In this document: positions 61,363 to 64,000 of the stretch, one piece after another
Layout of the letters: the number at the start of each line of letters is the position of its first letter
Numbering within the stretch: position 1 is the first letter of the stretch
Assembly: GCA_025331445.1 (NCBI GenBank)
Contig: JAIWNE010000022.1
Location: 62,001 to 126,000 of the forward strand
From: Blakeslea trispora
Lineage: Eukaryota; Mucoromycota; Mucoromycetes; Mucorales; Choanephoraceae
Direction of reading: 5' to 3'
DNA: 64,000 nt
The notes under the pieces: generated by a model
Databases searched by the model: none
Told to the model about the DNA's origin: nothing
The model's input: only the letters and a program-made list of their open reading frames with translations
Position numbers and translations under genes: made by a program

Positions 61363-61758
61363 AATATTCCTTGTTATTTTGTATAAATCTTTGTAAATGT
61401 TAATGTAAATAGTTTAATAAAAATAAAAAAAAAAGGTACGCCCAACATAAACATGATGTCATATCATGCGATGATTATTTTTTTTTAAGCAACGGCGATC
61501 TTTTCTTTCTTTCTTTCTATTTGAAAATGATAGGAAAATGACGTTCCTTTCCTCTCTTGTTTTACTTGTTTTAGTATAGAATTAAACTTATTCATGATCT
61601 ACAACAAAAAAAAAAAGATGATGTACAAGGCCATAATAAAGATAGCGCCAATCACATGATTTGGATGGGAAACTTGCATTTTAAGGTTTTGAATAATTTT
61701 TTTTTTTACACATTGTATGATGTTTAGATTCTTTTCTGTTTTTTTTTTTGTATGTAAA

Positions 61759-61799
<41 letters not shown>
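61759..61799. repeat. (CTAT)n microsatellite
   Basis: About ten perfect tandem copies of CTAT. Likely polymorphic in length between strains. No link to a gene. Confidence 0.9.
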
Positions 61800-62830
61800 A
61801 AGCTAAGCCATCTTTTCTCTTTTTTTGATAAATATACCTTAATCCTATGGAAAATAAAGAAAAAGAAACAATACTCCCACTGGTACCTTAAAGTATTACC
61901 CGAAATAAGAAAGTAAGACAACCTGTTTAAGTTTAGATTACGCCAAATAATTAGCCAGTTTTTAATTTTTTTTTTTTTTTAGTGCGCTAATTTGTTGACA
62001 AGCCAAATAGATAGGTTGGAAGCATTAGAAAAAAAAAGGGGGGATGTCACAAAAAAGAGTAAATTGGATCCAATTGTTGTCTCCTTTCTTTACAAATAAA
62101 TCGTTTGTCTATTGGTATTTTCTATAGTTTTACAACTACTATAACCCAAGTTTCATAAGGTCCAACAAGATGATGTCAGGGAGAAGAAAAAAGAAAACCA
62201 AAAATTAAAGCCTGTTGTTGTCGTCATATTAAAATGATGAAAGACTCCCTTTCATTAAATAAAAACTCCTTCCGAAACAATAGTGGCAATGATAAGAGTC
62301 AAACATATCTTTATCCGAAAAGAAAGAAGAATGGGAGGAAATCATTCAAGTTTGAAGGATATCCTTTAAAGAAGGGAGGGGGGGGGGCATTTTATGGCTA
62401 ATACGAAAAAAAAAAAAGAAGGGGAAACATTCACTCTATTGACTGGTTATGAATGATGTATTTTAGCCTGCTTTCAACTAGTAACATTTTCATCACTAAA
62501 CATAGTAAGTTGTAGCAAAGGAGAATATAAGCTTCAAGCCTAAAAGAAAAAAAAAAGAGGGTGAGGGTTTGTTTCACTAGTTTTAGCAAACAAACTTTAA
62601 ATCATTCAAGCTGATGAGTATTGACGTTGACTCAAACTAAAAAAGGAAGGAAGGGGGAATAGACTAGTTTTTTTTTTTTTACTTGACAGAGTAAAGTTGT
62701 CAAATTCTGACAGAACAAAGAAGAACAGTACAATCAAGAGGGGGGATACTCTTAGATATGTTACTTTTTTTGTTTGTTTGAAACAATGAAAAACACACAC
62801 ACAAATGCGCACTACAGAAAAGAAAACTAG

Positions 62831-63100
62831 AGTTACACGCAGGAATAGGGCATATCATGCGTGTAACTCATGAATGTAACTAATGTTCAAAACAGCATGT
62901 ATAACTCATAGGGTGAGTTATAAGCCTTATCCTGTGTATAATTCATGGTTTTTGAAAGCATGAAAATTTCATTAGTTACAGTCTGTAATTACCATATAAC
63001 TCATAAATGTAACTAATGTTCAAAACAGCATGTATAATTCATGGTTTTTTAAAGCAGGCAAATTTCATTAGTTACAGTCTGTAATTACCATATAACTCAA
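62831..63100. repeat. direct and inverted repeat cluster
   Basis: A ~42-bp unit (TAACTAATGTTCAAAACAGC at its core) occurs at 62869-62909 and again near 63001-63042. A ~69-bp unit (TTAGTTACAGTCTGTAATTA at its core) occurs at ~62935-63003 and ~63031-63099, 96 bp apart. TGTAACTAATG in the first unit is the reverse complement of CATTAGTTACA in the second, so the array can fold on itself. A perfect 10-bp inverted pair, AGTTACACGC/GCGTGTAACT (62831-62840, 62859-62868), marks the left edge. It could be a MITE-like or nested palindromic element. Confidence 0.75.
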
Positions 63101-64000
63101 GTTCTCTTTCATCAGTTATAGTGCAACTCTGTAATCTTATTTGTTCCTTTTAAACAAAACATGCTTCATGTCATTGGTTTAAAGAGATCTTCTGTATTTC
63201 TCTCGGTTCTTTAGACTGTTTAACTCTCATGCTACATTTTTACACAATCATTTCAAATACACTCCTTGGATGCGTTTCTTATGGGAGGATACTAGATACA
63301 GTATGTTCTCTCTTTTCTCAGACACCATCGCTTTCTATTGTTAGTTTGTTAGGGTGCACATTTTTAGTATTCCGTTGTCTCATTTATCATGGATGGGAAA
63401 TCAACTGTTTGACGCTGGCAAGAAGAGCAAAGAGTTTACTTTGATGGGCCCCTATCAATGTTGCTATCAAAACACCTCAATTAGAGTGTTTGAAATCGAA
63501 AAGAGAAGGTGCAACTAGCTAATATTCTTGAAACATTGTGTTTTCTTTGCTATCTCCAAGATATCCTGCTCGATCTAGATGAGACTCAAGTTTACTAAAC
63601 CATGAAAAACAAACGAATGAAGTCTGACAACAACATAGGGAAAAATAAGATATAGGTTGTATATGAATCATAATGGTGCAATTTATCAAAACAGCTTGTT
63701 GTACAGATTGACTTGATTAAAATAAGCATACTTTTTTTTAGTGCTGCCATCAAGTTAGTGTATCTTGGGAGGGGAGGTTTCTTTAATTGATTCTTTTGAA
63801 ACAAAGAGTAGAAAGAAAGATTTGATGCTGTACAATAAGCAAGATGTTGTTCTCTACTCTTCAAATACATGAGGCACTGGGCTAGAACTATAGATCTTGA
63901 GATGCATTGAACGCCATTGAGCCTATAGTTGTTGGATCTATATACTGAATGTATGCAATGATATTCTGCTTCAGACGAATTGAAGATAGGTCAGCTATGA

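Larger units (their letters stand above)
61363..64000. other. 2.6-kb right flank without genes
   Basis: AT-rich DNA with a poly-A site after the zinc-finger gene (AATAAAAATAAA ~61416), a tetranucleotide microsatellite, G-runs near 62380, and a repeat cluster at 62831-63100. Remaining short ORFs have no recognisable content. Confidence 0.55.

Overview
The window is nuclear DNA of a filamentous fungus, most likely an early-diverging one of the Mucoromycota (Mucorales type). This rests on AT-rich DNA, compact intergenic promoters, many short introns (about 46-115 nt, mostly 50-70, with GTAAGT-like donors), a membrane-anchored chitin deacetylase, and proteins that are clearly fungal but diverged from yeast. 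No prokaryotic operons, CRISPR arrays or convincing tRNA/rRNA genes were seen. I rebuilt 25 protein-coding genes by joining exons by hand. All joins keep the reading frame, and most are supported by conserved motifs that cross the junctions. All coordinates are predictions from sequence alone.

Layout. 1-5.5 kb: empty left flank, an F-box protein (+) and an ArfGAP (Gcs1 type, +). 5.5-11.7 kb: an SSD1-type pseudo-nuclease (-), the tRNA adenosine deaminase TAD1 (-) and, divergent from it, a Pho80/PCL-type cyclin (+). 11.7-22.5 kb: gene-poor DNA with decayed coding relics, interrupted only by a chitin deacetylase (+). 22.5-36 kb: a gene-dense block holding CCT2 (-), a kelch protein (-), an SWS1/ZSWIM7 SWIM-finger protein (-), a MEAK7-like TLDc protein (+), a membrane SGNH hydrolase (+), an unknown two-TM protein (+), mitochondrial SSB (+) and a multi-pass membrane protein (-). 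36-46 kb: kinesin-13 (+), an F-box/WD40 protein (-), a short kinesin-5 (+), a coding relic and glutamate decarboxylase (-). 46-51.6 kb: gene-poor, with one unknown small gene and a solo-LTR-like insertion. 51.6-61.4 kb: a DED1/DDX3 helicase (-), BRE1 (+), a coiled-coil/winged-helix unknown (+), a proline-rich unknown (+), MAF1 (+) and a two-finger C2H2 protein (+). 61.4-64 kb: no genes, but a microsatellite and a diverged direct/inverted repeat cluster.

How the genes relate. There is no pathway cluster, but several themes recur: RNA and translation control (SSD1, TAD1, DED1, MAF1), chromosome segregation and repair (kinesin-13, kinesin-5, SWS1, BRE1), ubiquitin-ligase parts (F-box, F-box/WD40, RING), and wall or surface enzymes (chitin deacetylase, membrane SGNH hydrolase). 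Four close head-to-head pairs (TAD1/cyclin, SWS1/MEAK7, F-box-WD40/kinesin-5, DED1/BRE1) share promoters of about 160-280 bp.

The most unusual observations are two GC-AG introns, a kinesin-5 that stops after about 600 residues, micro-exons of 3, 11, 16 and 16 coding bases, a 684-bp TG...CA element flanked by a 7-bp duplication, a FAR1/MULE-like relic, and the repeat cluster near 63 kb. I found no clear evidence of an entirely new multi-gene system.
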